DNA from: Paenibacillus pedocola
GTDB lineage: Bacteria > Bacillota > Bacilli > Paenibacillales > Paenibacillaceae
Assembly: GCF_031599675.1 (NCBI RefSeq)
Contig: NZ_CP134223.1
Coordinates: 6,368,501-6,432,500, forward strand
Length of the DNA stretch: 64,000 nt
Direction: 5' to 3'
Under the pieces are notes generated by a model that did not search any database, was not told the DNA's origin, and saw only the letters and a program-made list of their open reading frames with translations. Shown here in pieces: positions 48,783 through 58,024 of this stretch. The position numbers were made by a program, and so were the translations under genes. Position 1 is the first letter of the stretch. Each line of letters opens with the position of its first letter.

Positions 48783-49820
48783 ATGAATAAAATTGGTTTT
48801 AATCAAAAACATAGTTCTAATTCTTACTATACTTTAAAGAGTAATTCTCTAATTGTATTGAAATTTATTCTGCCTATTTTTCTTACTATTATTTTATTGC
48901 TATTAATATTTTCTTTTTTCCCCCATACTGCTTGGATTTATTCTACGGGTTCCCCCTACTCCATAAAAATGAACGATTTCAGAGGGAGGATTGATAGTAA
49001 GGCACTCATTATTTCCTCAAAAGATAAACTTACTGGAACCATAGTAAATCAAAACAAATTGACAGTTAACTATAACAGCGCTAACTATAACATTGAACCG
49101 GGTGAACTCGTAATACGTTATGGACATTCTAGTTCGAGAGACTTTTGGGATACTATTAGTTCTGATTCCCTTATTCAATTGAGTATGCTCAATACGCATT
49201 TAGACAAACTAAATATAGAAAAGAAATATTTGTTACAAAAGTTTGATGATTTTCCAAAAAGCTATTTGATGTCTATGTCAGGGGATGAATTTGATATAAG
49301 TGCTGTTGTTTACGAAAAAAACTTCACATGGAATCTTCAAGGTGATTTAGAGGTGTTCATAAAAGGAAAAAGGTTTATTCAAGATACACCTGTATATGAT
49401 TTGAGTTTTTCTAATAGTGATTCACAGCATCCCACTCTTTTTCAGTTGATTGGATTTACCAACGTAGAGTTAACTATACCTGAGGAGAAGGGTGAAATTC
49501 TATTCTCCGGTCAAAGTAATGAATCAAATAGTTTTTTTGAAAATGGTAATCTAAACTTTAATCAGACAGCAACAGAAAAACAATTCAGTTTGGATGGTAA
49601 ATCACTAATAGTGACCTCACTCAAGAATGAAAATCTTAGTGTAGCTTATTCAAATAAAAAAAAATCCACTTTAGAAGTCTACGGAAATATTAGGAAAGCA
49701 TCTTTAACAGGTAACAGCCTATTTCTAAACTTCAAACAATGGGCTGTAGAGAATATTTCTACAGTGGTTGGGACATTAGTTGCAATGTTTATAGGCTTTA
49801 TTATTATCAAAAAGAATTAA
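48783..49820 (+). CDS. Hypothetical membrane-anchored protein, sole gene of a 1.2-kb repeat-bounded segment
   Basis: A 345-residue protein not recognised. One membrane helix near the start (SLIVLKFILPIFLTIILLLLIFSFF, about 24-48), a long Ser/Asn-rich beta-like outer part (about 50-320), and a second helix at the very end (ISTVVGTLVAMFIGFIIIKKN). It may expose a large domain outside, anchored at both ends. The start follows GCTGGAGG. Very AT-rich compared with rlmH next to it. It is the only gene between two rlmH-end repeats and convergent with rlmH. Confidence 0.7.
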   Translation: MNKIGFNQKHSSNSYYTLKSNSLIVLKFILPIFLTIILLLLIFSFFPHTAWIYSTGSPYSIKMNDFRGRIDSKALIISSKDKLTGTIVNQNKLTVNYNSANYNIEPGELVIRYGHSSSRDFWDTISSDSLIQLSMLNTHLDKLNIEKKYLLQKFDDFPKSYLMSMSGDEFDISAVVYEKNFTWNLQGDLEVFIKGKRFIQDTPVYDLSFSNSDSQHPTLFQLIGFTNVELTIPEEKGEILFSGQSNESNSFFENGNLNFNQTATEKQFSLDGKSLIVTSLKNENLSVAYSNKKKSTLEVYGNIRKASLTGNSLFLNFKQWAVENISTVVGTLVAMFIGFIIIKKN

Positions 49821-49855
49821 TATATTTAATCAACTTGACAAAATCAAGTTTCGCC

Positions 49856-49873
49856 CTACTTGTGATACGGTTC
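49856..49873 (-). repeat. Original rlmH-3'-end (att-like) site
   Basis: Minus strand GAACCGTATCACAAGTAG, the last five codons and stop of rlmH (EPYHK-stop). Reference copy for the four downstream repeats. Confidence 0.85.
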
Positions 49874-50335
49874 CCCCCGATTAATCTTCACCGCACGATA
49901 AATCTGCTCTACCAGCACCAGCCGCATGAGCTGATGGGGCAGCGTCATGCGGCCGAAGCTCATGCGCTGCTGGGCGCGGCGCATGACGTCATCGGAGAGG
50001 CCATGGCTGCCTCCGATGACGAAGACGACATGGCTCGTCCCGTAGGTGCCGAGCCGGTCGATTTCGGCGGCAAGCTCCTCGGAGCTCCAGAGCTTGCCGT
50101 CGATCGCGAGCGCAATGACATGCGCTTCGCTCTTGATGTGCGCGAGGATACGCTCGCCCTCGCGTACCTTCACCTGGACAACCTCAGCGTCGCTGAGATT
50201 GTCCGGGGCCTTCTCATCCGCCACCTCAATCATCTGGAACTTGAGGTAGGGGGTCAATCGCTTGGCGTACTCCGCAATGCCGCTCACCAAATATTTTTCC
50301 TTCAATTTGCCTACGCCGATGATTTGAATTAACAT
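49856..50335 (-). CDS. rlmH: 23S rRNA (pseudouridine1915-N3)-methyltransferase RlmH
   Basis: A 159-residue SPOUT methyltransferase, full length for the family. [114 protein letters not shown] carry the SAM-binding trefoil-knot motifs ([25 protein letters not shown]). It methylates pseudouridine 1915 of 23S rRNA on assembled ribosomes. The conserved C-terminus YHK is encoded by the repeated 18-base sequence, so insertions there leave the protein intact. Confidence 0.97.
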   Translation of the reverse strand: MLIQIIGVGKLKEKYLVSGIAEYAKRLTPYLKFQMIEVADEKAPDNLSDAEVVQVKVREGERILAHIKSEAHVIALAIDGKLWSSEELAAEIDRLGTYGTSHVVFVIGGSHGLSDDVMRRAQQRMSFGRMTLPHQLMRLVLVEQIYRAVKINRGEPYHK

Positions 50336-50638
50336 ATCTTCCTCCTGTGGGATAACCTTATATAAACATCGTGCCGCTGGGAGTGTCCGTAACCATGTGC
50401 ATGTCCTCTGCCCGGCCTTCGTTGTTCCTCTATAGAAACAGCAAAAGGACGTATCCGTTACGTCCTTTCCGCTTATTGATATCCTCTTATGTTTACCATA
50501 TTTCCGGGTAAAAATAAACCGGAACCCGCCTTATTTCAGCTGTCCTTGTTGACTTGTTCCCCCTGCTATTTCAGCCCTTCTAACTGTTCTTGTTCTTCCC
50601 GCTGTGCTCTAGCCCTTTCCACTCTTCCCGCGGTAAGG
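50336..50638. other. Gene-free stretch with a hairpin
   Basis: Between the ArsR stop and rlmH. Contains the hairpin at 50444-50468; no gene seen. Confidence 0.5.
50444..50468 (-). terminator. Hairpin downstream of ArsR gene
   Basis: AAAGGACGTA (50444-50453) with TACGTCCTTT (50459-50468); TTTTGCTG follows on the minus strand. Confidence 0.6.
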
Positions 50639-50989
50639 CTATTCCAGCCCCTCCTCCTGCTCCGCGAACAGCTCGGGCTGCTCTGAGGAGTCATAAGCCT
50701 GTAGGACCGAATCCAGTAACCCGGGAAAACGCTCGTTCAGGTCGTCAGTGCGCAGCGACATAATACGCTGGGTGCCTTGTGCCCGTGTATAGACTACGCC
50801 CGCTTCGCGCAGTGTCCGGGCATGATGCGACATCGTGGATTTGGCAATCGGCACCTTAAAACTATTGCAGGCCTGCTCGCCATGCTTGCGGATTTCTGAC
50901 ACCACATATAAACGGATCGGATCACTAAGCGCATACAGCACAGAGGCCAGCTGGAGGTCCTTGCGGTCCGGATGATGAAGCAGCTTCAT
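50639..50989 (-). CDS. ArsR family regulator
   Basis: A 116-residue winged-helix protein: QLASVLYALSDPIRLYVVSEIRKHGEQACNSFKVPIAKSTMSHHARTLREAGVVYTRAQGTQRIMSLR. The ELCVCDL-type metal-binding motif of classical ArsR is absent; a single cysteine (ACNSF) stands there, so a metal sensor is not evident. Divergent from a 14-helix MFS exporter, its probable target, with a palindrome between. Confidence 0.87.
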   Translation of the reverse strand: MKLLHHPDRKDLQLASVLYALSDPIRLYVVSEIRKHGEQACNSFKVPIAKSTMSHHARTLREAGVVYTRAQGTQRIMSLRTDDLNERFPGLLDSVLQAYDSSEQPELFAEQEEGLE

Positions 50990-51088
50990 AAAAAAGACTC
51001 CTTTGAAATACAGATGAGTACTTAAATTTCTTTGTATTTTTGCATCTTCCTAATTGCATTTTACATCAGTGCATGCTATATTTCAATT

Positions 51089-51106
51089 GTTCGTAAGTAA
51101 TCGAAC
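51089..51106. promoter_or_regulatory. Palindrome between ArsR and MFS genes
   Basis: GTTCG-TAAGTAAT-CGAAC, a 5-base inverted repeat with 8-base centre, 36 bases upstream of the MFS start. Candidate ArsR operator. Confidence 0.45.
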
Positions 51107-51141
51107 TATCAAACATTTAGAGTTAAAGGAGTGGCAATCAC

Positions 51142-52566
51142 ATGAGCTCATTACATACCTCTGACGATCATGCAGGCAATTCAAACGCTGCAGTGGAAGC
51201 CACTCTTCCACGCGAAGGGCTGCTGACCCTGCTGTTCAGTGTCGCTGTAGTACTTGTCATTATGAACACGGCCATGTTCAATCTGGCGCTGCCTGATGTA
51301 ACCGAGACCTTCGGGATCACAGCTGCATCCGCCTCCTGGATTGTTACCGGGTACTCCATTATGTTCTCGATCGCTTCGATCACGTACAGCCGGCTGTCAG
51401 ATTTCCTGCCGATCCGGCGGCTGCTGATCATCGGACTGCTTACACTGGGGTTTGCGGCTGTAGCCGGCTTTTTCAGCACTAACTTTATCTTCCTGCTTAT
51501 CGTGCGCATTCTGCAGGCGTCAGGTGCAGGGGCGGTCATGTCTCTGTCACTTGTCCTGTTCACCCGTTATGTCCCGCAGGCCCGCCGCGGCAAAGCGATG
51601 GCGACCATCATGTCCGCCGTCTCGCTGGGACTGGGCCTTGGCCCGGTCGCAGGCGGTTCCATTGTCGAGTATCTCGGCTGGCACTGGCTGTTCGCAGTAA
51701 CGGCAGCCATTCTGCTACTGGTGCCATTGTTCCTGATCCTGCTGCCCAGAGAAGTGCCTGCCCGCGGCTCGTTCGATGTGCTTGGCGGAGTATTCCTCGG
51801 CGTCGGCACCACAGGCCTGCTGCTGTTCCTGACCAGCGGCCTGTGGGTTGCCCTGATCGCCGGTATGGCCGCGATTGCCTTATTCGTAGGCCGCATCCGC
51901 AGCACACCGGATCCGTTCGTGATGCCTGCGCTGTTCCGCAACCGCTCGTATCTCGTACTGGCGCTGGTCGGGATCGCCTCCTACCTGTGCAGCTTCGCTA
52001 CCCTGTTCCTGCTGCCGCAGATTCTGACCCACCGCTTCGGCTTCAGCGCGAGCCATGCCGGGCTGGTGATTTTCCCCGGCTCACTGCTGGCGATCTTCGT
52101 CTCCCGCACCGTGGGACGGATCATCGACCGCTACGGCAATGCCGGAATCCTACGCTTCGCACCGCTGCTGGTGCTGGCGGCAACCGTGCTGTTCGCCTTC
52201 TTCGCCGGGCAGTCCTGGATTGCCGTCATGCTGGTCTATATGATTATGAGCCTGTCCTTTACCGTGCTGTCCAGCAGCGTATCGAATGAAATCTCGCGGA
52301 TTCTGCCTTCTTCGCAGATCGGCTCCGGCATGGGGCTGTTCCAGCTGCTGCAATTCTTCAGTGGAGCGTTCAGCGTGGCGATGGCCGCCAGCGCCCTGGA
52401 ATGGCAGCGCGGATTACCGCTCTCCACGGCCTACTCCAACATCTACTGGGGGCTGTCGATTGCCGCTCTAATTGCCATTGTCTCAGCAGTTGTCTACCGG
52501 CGCGGCAACAACCGCAGTAACCGCAGCAGCTCGCTAGCCGATATGGCGGATGCAGCAGACGCCTAA
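51142..52566 (+). CDS. MFS drug exporter, DHA2 (14-helix) type
   Basis: A 474-residue MFS transporter. Helix 1 VVLVIMNTAMFNLALPDVTETFGI, ASWIVTGYSIMFSIASITYSRLSDFLPIRRLLIIGL (motif A), and motif C-like MSAVSLGLGLGPVAGGSIVEYLGWHWLFAVTA are those of EmrB/LmrB-like exporters. Export of drugs or lipophilic compounds with protons is expected; substrate unknown. ATG follows AAAGGAG. Regulated probably by the divergent ArsR. Ended by a strong terminator. Confidence 0.88.
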   Translation: MSSLHTSDDHAGNSNAAVEATLPREGLLTLLFSVAVVLVIMNTAMFNLALPDVTETFGITAASASWIVTGYSIMFSIASITYSRLSDFLPIRRLLIIGLLTLGFAAVAGFFSTNFIFLLIVRILQASGAGAVMSLSLVLFTRYVPQARRGKAMATIMSAVSLGLGLGPVAGGSIVEYLGWHWLFAVTAAILLLVPLFLILLPREVPARGSFDVLGGVFLGVGTTGLLLFLTSGLWVALIAGMAAIALFVGRIRSTPDPFVMPALFRNRSYLVLALVGIASYLCSFATLFLLPQILTHRFGFSASHAGLVIFPGSLLAIFVSRTVGRIIDRYGNAGILRFAPLLVLAATVLFAFFAGQSWIAVMLVYMIMSLSFTVLSSSVSNEISRILPSSQIGSGMGLFQLLQFFSGAFSVAMAASALEWQRGLPLSTAYSNIYWGLSIAALIAIVSAVVYRRGNNRSNRSSSLADMADAADA

Positions 52567-52583
52567 TATATCATAAATACACC

Positions 52584-52625
52584 AAAACACCCTGCAGACC
52601 GCTCTCACGGCTGCAGGGTGTTTTT
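52584..52625 (+). terminator. Terminator of the MFS gene
   Basis: CACCCTGCAG (52588-52597) with CTGCAGGGTG (52611-52620) followed by TTTTT. Confidence 0.88.
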
Positions 52626-52641
52626 AAGTTACAGCAGTCCT

Positions 52642-52809
52642 TTAGACCACCAGATATTCCGCATTCTTCTCACATTCCGCACATTTCGCCGGCGGGTCCC
52701 AGTCCGAGAACTCGGTCTCCTTCAGATCCACAACATCCGGTGCATCCTCGTACTCGTCCACAAATTTGTCGATAGCCAGCTCTACGTGTTCCTTACACAC
52801 TACGTACAT
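52642..52809 (-). CDS. CxxH/CxxC mini-protein (BA_5709-like)
   Basis: A 55-residue protein, MYVVCKEHVELAIDKFVDEY...DWDPPAKCAECEKNAEYLVV. The CKEH near the start and CAEC near the end form the CxxH...CxxC zinc-site pattern of the TIGR04129 family, which in Bacillales is found beside rlmH. Here an ArsR/MFS pair has come between. Acidic in the middle. A weak AAAGGGATG lies upstream of the ATG. Confidence 0.85.
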   Translation of the reverse strand: MYVVCKEHVELAIDKFVDEYEDAPDVVDLKETEFSDWDPPAKCAECEKNAEYLVV

Positions 52810-52912
52810 TCAATCAAGCATCCCTTTCTGTGCCGCTGCGGTGTATACTTCTACTACTGTTCTACCACACTTCCCCGTAAAAAGGAACCTTCCGCAGCGT
52901 AAAAATCCAGCT

Positions 52913-54691
52913 TTATTCCCGTCCCGTAAACTTCGTGGTATCCCCGGCAATCAGCGTGAGCGCATCCTGCCAGAACGACAGGGAATGTACATCAATGTCC
53001 ATCAGCTTCGCGGCATCTGCGATACTCCGGGTACTGGTTGCTGAGAGGAACTGCTCATAGCGGTTTACGAAGTCAGCTCCCCGCTTCTTGTACTGTGCAA
53101 AGAGCCCCTTGGAGAACAAAAGCCCGAAGGAATACGGGAAGTTCAGGAATTCATTGCCTGACATGTAATATCCGGCCTTGCTGATCCACTGGTACGGATG
53201 AATCGAATCCTGCAGTACACTGTCGCCGTAAGCGGCATGCATAGACTCCAGCATCAGCGCATTCAGCTCCTCCACGGAGAGAGGTCCGGATTTCCTGCGG
53301 GCATACAGCCTGCTCTCAAAACAATACCGGGCATAGAAATCTACAATATAATACCCGGCATCCGACAGTCCCCGTTCCAGAATAGCTTCCGCTTCCCCGG
53401 CGGGCGCAGACTGCAGCAGTTCATAGCCTATCAGACTCTCACAAAAAATCGACGCCGTCTCCGCAATCGGCACCGGATATTCCGTGTTGACCATACTTTG
53501 CCCGGCAAGACGGCTGCTGTGGTAGGCATGTCCGATCTCATGGGCCAGCACGCTCACATCTATATAATTGCCGTTAAAGCTCGTGATCATCCGGCTCTCC
53601 CCGATCGGGAAAATATCAACACACATGCCGAAATTCCCTTTGCCGCTCCGCGGCTCAGCATCGATCCAGCGCTGTTCGAACACCTTGCGGGCGAATCCGC
53701 CAAGCTCGCTGCTAAACCTGCTGAAGCCGTTAATAATCATCGCTTGGGCTTCGGCATAAGAGATGGTAGTCGGAGACTCCCCGCCTATTGGCGCAAACAC
53801 ATCATAAAACGGCAGCTGCCCGGGATAACCCAGCAGTTCAGCTTTTTTCGCATAATACCGGTGAAATACCGGCAGACTCTCCCGGATCGCCTGCAGCATT
53901 ACTTGCAGTGTCTCCTGATCCATCCGCGAAGCGGCCAGTACTTTATGCAGCGGTGAAGCGTAGCCTCTCAATTCATACACCGCCGCTGCCTCACCGCATA
54001 CGGCATTGATACATGCTGCGCTTTGTTCCGCTACACTGCGGCATGCTTGATGCTCAGCTTCTGCCGCTGCCTTCCGTACCGCAGCATCCGGGTCATAGAC
54101 GAGATTCCGCAGCTCAGCCAGCGACAAACTCTGCATCTTCCCGTCCAGCTCCACATCTGTCCGCAGGGTGGACAGCGTCCGCATGTACAGGCGTTCCCAA
54201 GCTTTCGAGCCGGTAGCCTGCATCCGGGCAATCACCGCTTCGCCTTCCTCACTCAGCAAATGCTGCGATTTGCTCTGCAGCTCATGCAGATAGAAGCTAT
54301 GCTGCTCAAGATAGACACTGGAAGCGATACTGGTCTCCAGCATATCCGGATGGACCCTGGCCAGCCATTTGCTGAAGCTTACTAAGGCTTCTCCTGCGCC
54401 AAGGGTGACCTCCTCCAGCTCGTCCAGCAGATTCATCGCTTCCGTATTACTGCTGTCAGCGCTGAAGCTTAATTCCGCGAAGCTGAACAGGCGGAGATAG
54501 ATGCTTTTGTAAGCATTATATTGTCTAAGGAACTGCTCCATCACTCCGGCGGCATCTTGTCCATTATGTAACTGTGAGGCTGACCATGTACTCAGTTCCC
54601 CGGCAAGTGTCTCCACAAGCCTGCGGTCCTGCTGAAACGGCTCCGACTGAAAGGAAGGATAAATTGAGTCCAATTCCCATGTTAACTGCAT
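52913..54691 (-). CDS. M3 family oligoendopeptidase (PepF-like)
   Basis: A 592-residue cytoplasmic metallopeptidase. The zinc site HEIGHAYH (HExxH) lies in VDVSVLAHEIGHAYHSSRLAG (about residue 375), with the third ligand glutamate in PVPIAETASIFCE about 30 residues on. It degrades short peptides. ATG 54691 is chosen because GGAGAGG is 7 bases upstream; the longer frame to 54769 overlaps the divergent DUF2252 promoter and lacks one. Confidence 0.9.
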   Translation of the reverse strand: MQLTWELDSIYPSFQSEPFQQDRRLVETLAGELSTWSASQLHNGQDAAGVMEQFLRQYNAYKSIYLRLFSFAELSFSADSSNTEAMNLLDELEEVTLGAGEALVSFSKWLARVHPDMLETSIASSVYLEQHSFYLHELQSKSQHLLSEEGEAVIARMQATGSKAWERLYMRTLSTLRTDVELDGKMQSLSLAELRNLVYDPDAAVRKAAAEAEHQACRSVAEQSAACINAVCGEAAAVYELRGYASPLHKVLAASRMDQETLQVMLQAIRESLPVFHRYYAKKAELLGYPGQLPFYDVFAPIGGESPTTISYAEAQAMIINGFSRFSSELGGFARKVFEQRWIDAEPRSGKGNFGMCVDIFPIGESRMITSFNGNYIDVSVLAHEIGHAYHSSRLAGQSMVNTEYPVPIAETASIFCESLIGYELLQSAPAGEAEAILERGLSDAGYYIVDFYARYCFESRLYARRKSGPLSVEELNALMLESMHAAYGDSVLQDSIHPYQWISKAGYYMSGNEFLNFPYSFGLLFSKGLFAQYKKRGADFVNRYEQFLSATSTRSIADAAKLMDIDVHSLSFWQDALTLIAGDTTKFTGRE

Positions 54692-54793
54692 TTTTAACCC
54701 TCTCCTTAACTCTTCAATTATATCACGCTTGCAAATTTGGAGGTCCATGGAAATAATAGATATAATCATACTATCCGGAAAGGAGCACCGCTC

Positions 54794-56131
54794 ATGGTCA
54801 ATCAGTCCATTACTGAAGGGGTCATCCGCACACGCTCAAAGCTGCGCAGAGATCTGCTAATTTCGATTTTTGATGAGTTCGACGGCGGTATTATGGCCCT
54901 AAGCCCGGTCAACCGGTCGGAGAAATACGGCAAAATGGCGCAGAGCGCCTTTTCGTTCTACCGCGGGAGCGCTTATCTGTTCTATTTTGATACAACCAGG
55001 CAGTACTTCCCTTACCATAGCTCACCCGCCCGTCCTACCTGGATTCAAGGGGATCTGCATTTCGAGAATTTCGGTGCCTTCCGCAGTGAAGACGGGGATA
55101 TCGTCTATGATGTGAATGATTTTGACGAAGGGTATGTCGGCTCTTATCTCTACGATCTGCTGCGCATGGCGGTCAGTATTGCCCTTGTCGGCAGGCAGCT
55201 TGGCTACAGCGAAGCAGAGCAGCACAAGTTGATTGAGAGCTACGCAGCTGCCTATTCCCGGCAAATCCGCCGCTTCGCCCAAGGCAAAGACAATCCCGCT
55301 AACTTCGTCATCAATGAGGATACCGCCAAAGGGCCGGTGAAGAAGCTGCTCCGCAAGCTGGAAAAGCGCCGGCAGAGCCACTTTCTGGAGAAGGTTACCG
55401 CCCAAATGCAGAGCAGCCGGGTGTTCCTGGAGACCTCCGAGCTGCTGATCCCCGGTGCTGCCGAGCAGGCCGAGCTTGAACAAGCCTGGAGCTTCTATAC
55501 GCAGACGGTAGTCACACGCAGCCTGAATGAGGAGCATTTCCGGATCAAGGACATTGCGGTCAAACGCGGTTCAGGAACGGCATCGATTGGGCTGGACCGC
55601 TACTATATTCTAATCGAGGGCGGTTTGGAGCAGGCTGGCGAAGATGATACCGTACTGGAAGTAAAAGAGGTCCGCGCCCCGGTTCCCGCCTATTTCATGC
55701 CGTATTCGGAGTCGTTCTGGCAATCCTTTACCCATCAGGGCAAGCGGGTATCCGCTACCCAGCAGGCCATGCACCACAAAGCTGATCCCTACCTTGGCTT
55801 CCTGACGTTGGGCGGCCGGGACTTCTATGTCAGGGAACGTTCCCCGTACAAAAAAAGGCTCAAGCTAGAGGATATTACGGACTCCGGGGAAATGATCCGG
55901 GTGCTGGAGGTGATGGGCAGTCTGACCGCCAAAATGCATGCCCGCGCTGATGCCGACGTCGACAAAGGAATCCTCAACTATCATAGCGAGCAGGAGATTT
56001 CCAAAGCCATGGGCCCCGATCCTGATGCCTTTGCCCGGTACATTGCAGAGTGGGCTTACAGTTATGCCGGACAGGTAGAGAAGGACTACGCTATGTTTAA
56101 AGATTGGGTAGTGGAACGATACGGTCTATAA
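54794..56131 (+). CDS. DUF2252 domain-containing protein
   Basis: A 445-residue protein of the DUF2252 family, distantly kinase-like. Conserved motifs: FYRGSAYLFYFD, WIQGDLHFENFGAFRSEDGDIVYDVNDFDEGYVGSYLYDLLRMAVSI (catalytic-loop-like GDLHxEN and metal-loop-like DxNDFDE), and VKRGSGTASIGLDRYYILIEG. No known substrate. ATG 54794 follows AAGGAG (54780-54785). Divergent from the M3 peptidase. Confidence 0.85.
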   Translation: MVNQSITEGVIRTRSKLRRDLLISIFDEFDGGIMALSPVNRSEKYGKMAQSAFSFYRGSAYLFYFDTTRQYFPYHSSPARPTWIQGDLHFENFGAFRSEDGDIVYDVNDFDEGYVGSYLYDLLRMAVSIALVGRQLGYSEAEQHKLIESYAAAYSRQIRRFAQGKDNPANFVINEDTAKGPVKKLLRKLEKRRQSHFLEKVTAQMQSSRVFLETSELLIPGAAEQAELEQAWSFYTQTVVTRSLNEEHFRIKDIAVKRGSGTASIGLDRYYILIEGGLEQAGEDDTVLEVKEVRAPVPAYFMPYSESFWQSFTHQGKRVSATQQAMHHKADPYLGFLTLGGRDFYVRERSPYKKRLKLEDITDSGEMIRVLEVMGSLTAKMHARADADVDKGILNYHSEQEISKAMGPDPDAFARYIAEWAYSYAGQVEKDYAMFKDWVVERYGL

Positions 56132-56170
56132 CAGGAAGAAACGTAAAGCACGTAGATTCTTATATTTTCA

Positions 56171-56212
56171 AAAAAGCTCTCTCTGTCCACAACCGGACAG
56201 AAAGAGCTTTTT
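56171..56212. terminator. Bidirectional terminator between DUF2252 and cydC
   Basis: AAAAAGCTCT (56171-56180) with AGAGCTTTTT (56203-56212), inner CTGTCC/GGACAG. Confidence 0.85.
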
Positions 56213-56224
56213 AGTGTGCTATGT

Positions 56225-58024
56225 TCATTCGCCGGGGGCTTTACTCATAAACGCGCTTGGCCGGTCCAGCTCATACAGCTTGCGGTAGCGCGGTTCCCTG
56301 TCCATTAGCTCGGCATGGGTGCCGCGCATTTCCACCTGGCCGTTCTCCATAAAAATCACTTCATCCATTCGTTCTGCGCCTACCAGATGATGTGTGACCC
56401 AGATCAGCGTCTTGCCTTCCATCGCCTCGAACATGGTGGCCAGGAGCTCGCGCTCCGTGCGCGGGTCAAGGCCTACCGTCGGCTCATCGAGCACAACCAC
56501 CGGCGTATTCTGCAGCAGAATACGGGCCAGGGCTATCCGCTGGCGTTCGCCGCCGGAGAAGCGCTGCCCGGCCTCGCGTACCGGGGTGTTGTAGCCTTCG
56601 GGCAGCGAAGTGATCAGCGTATCCAGCTTCGCCAGGGCTGCCGCCTGCTTGACCGCTTCCTCCGAGGCTTCCGGGTCACCGAGCCTGATGTTGTTCGCCA
56701 CCGTAGTGTCGAACAGATGCGGGCTCTGGTTCAGCACGGCAATGAGCTGCGGAATCCGCTCACCGTAAGCGGCTGCGTCAACTCCGTTAATCGTTGCCGA
56801 GCCGACGGTTGGCGTGATCACGCCCTGCACGACCTTCAGCAGCGTGGATTTGCCGGCTCCGCTGCGGCCGATGACCGCAATCTTCCGGCCCTGCGGAATG
56901 TCGAGGGTCAGATTCTGGATTGACCAGTCATCTCCCGCTGCATAGCGGTATCCTGCAGACTTCAGTTCGATATGAGTCTGACCGGATGCCTGAATGGTCT
57001 GCACGGCAGCGGCGGCCAAAGCTGCAGCCTCTGCACTCTTGGCTTCTGCCGCTGCATGGGGCACCGCATCCTTCGCCGCTTCCACACCGTTCAAGCGTTC
57101 CAGGGAATTGCGGTACTGCGGAATTTTCTCGACGGCCTCGGAGACCGGCAGGAAAGCATCCGCAACAGGGAAAACTACCAGCACGAACGCTGCAATCAGC
57201 GTCCCGGCAATTGCGCCATCCGCAAATTGTCCTGCCGCCCAGTAGAGCATCGACAGCACGCCAAGTCCGACAATGGCCTGGCCGATGAACATACGCAGGC
57301 GCGACCAGCTGCGCAGCGCCCCGTCGGTGCGGGCGACTTTTGCCTCGTCCGCCTCATAGGTTGCCACGAACTGCGCCTGCCGGCCGCTAATCATCCAGTC
57401 GCCCATCCCGAGAACGGCATCGGTCAGCTTCTGGTAGAGCCGGTTGCGCTCCTGCTTCACCTGCCGCTGGCGGCTTTGCGTCAGCAGCAGCGAGATCAGC
57501 GGCAGCACGACTACCAGCACCAGCATATATAGCGCCATTAAGAGGGCAAAAACCAAATCGAACGTACCCAGTGATATCACCGCTGCCGCATAAATCAGCA
57601 GGGCGATGATACTTGGAAATACAGTACGCAGATATACATTTTGCAGATACTCGATGTCGTCGGCCAGCATCCCGAGAATATCTCCGGTGCGGAAGCGCGA
57701 AGACAGGAAGAGCGCCTGCGGCTCCAGAATGTTGTACAGCCGGATACGCATCTTCGAGAGAATCCGCAGAATCGTATCATGGCCAACCAGCCGCTCCACA
57801 TAGTGAATGACTGCGCGGCTTGTCCCGAAGGTGCGCACGCCGACAATCGGCACATAGATCATTAGAATATTTTCCGGCGGTATGGAGGCTTTGGAGATCA
57901 GGAAGCCCGAGGTGTACATCAGGGACGAAGCCGAGAAGATCGTCAGCGCCCCCAGGGCAATGATCAGCAGAAACCGCCAGAAGTAAGCAGAAGCATAGGG
58001 AGCAAACCATCCTTCACGTTTCAA
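56225..58024 (-). CDS. cydC: Thiol reductant ABC exporter subunit CydC
   Basis: A 599-residue ABC half-transporter: six membrane helices (1-310), then the ATPase with Walker A GRSGAGKSTLLKVV, signature RFSGGERQRIALARILL, Walker B VVVLDEPTVGL and a switch histidine (WVTHH). With CydD it exports glutathione/cysteine-type thiols needed to assemble cytochrome bd. An Ala-rich linker (about 318-345) sits between domains. Start overlaps the CydD stop (ATGA). Last gene of cydABDC. Confidence 0.93.
   Translation of the reverse strand: MKREGWFAPYASAYFWRFLLIIALGALTIFSASSLMYTSGFLISKASIPPENILMIYVPIVGVRTFGTSRAVIHYVERLVGHDTILRILSKMRIRLYNILEPQALFLSSRFRTGDILGMLADDIEYLQNVYLRTVFPSIIALLIYAAAVISLGTFDLVFALLMALYMLVLVVVLPLISLLLTQSRQRQVKQERNRLYQKLTDAVLGMGDWMISGRQAQFVATYEADEAKVARTDGALRSWSRLRMFIGQAIVGLGVLSMLYWAAGQFADGAIAGTLIAAFVLVVFPVADAFLPVSEAVEKIPQYRNSLERLNGVEAAKDAVPHAAAEAKSAEAAALAAAAVQTIQASGQTHIELKSAGYRYAAGDDWSIQNLTLDIPQGRKIAVIGRSGAGKSTLLKVVQGVITPTVGSATINGVDAAAYGERIPQLIAVLNQSPHLFDTTVANNIRLGDPEASEEAVKQAAALAKLDTLITSLPEGYNTPVREAGQRFSGGERQRIALARILLQNTPVVVLDEPTVGLDPRTERELLATMFEAMEGKTLIWVTHHLVGAERMDEVIFMENGQVEMRGTHAELMDREPRYRKLYELDRPSAFMSKAPGE

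Larger units (their letters stand above)
41412..49873. mobile_element. Putative rlmH-associated integration hot-spot (SCC-like cassette cluster)
   Basis: The region downstream of rlmH is divided by five direct repeats of the rlmH 3' end. The intervals hold accessory or broken genes, markedly AT-rich compared with flanking housekeeping genes, and a fragment like a serine recombinase C-terminus. In staphylococci the same gene end is the attachment site of SCC elements. No intact recombinase is present here, so the cassettes are probably fixed or mobilised by a protein encoded elsewhere. Limits are those of the outermost repeats; the leftmost repeat is degenerate. Confidence 0.6.

Noticed and set aside
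56315-56923. Long plus-strand frames antisense to cydC, cydD and cydB
   Set aside because: They are shadows of GC-rich coding sequence; composition is Arg/His/Gln-rich, with no ribosome-binding sites, and the minus-strand genes are certain.
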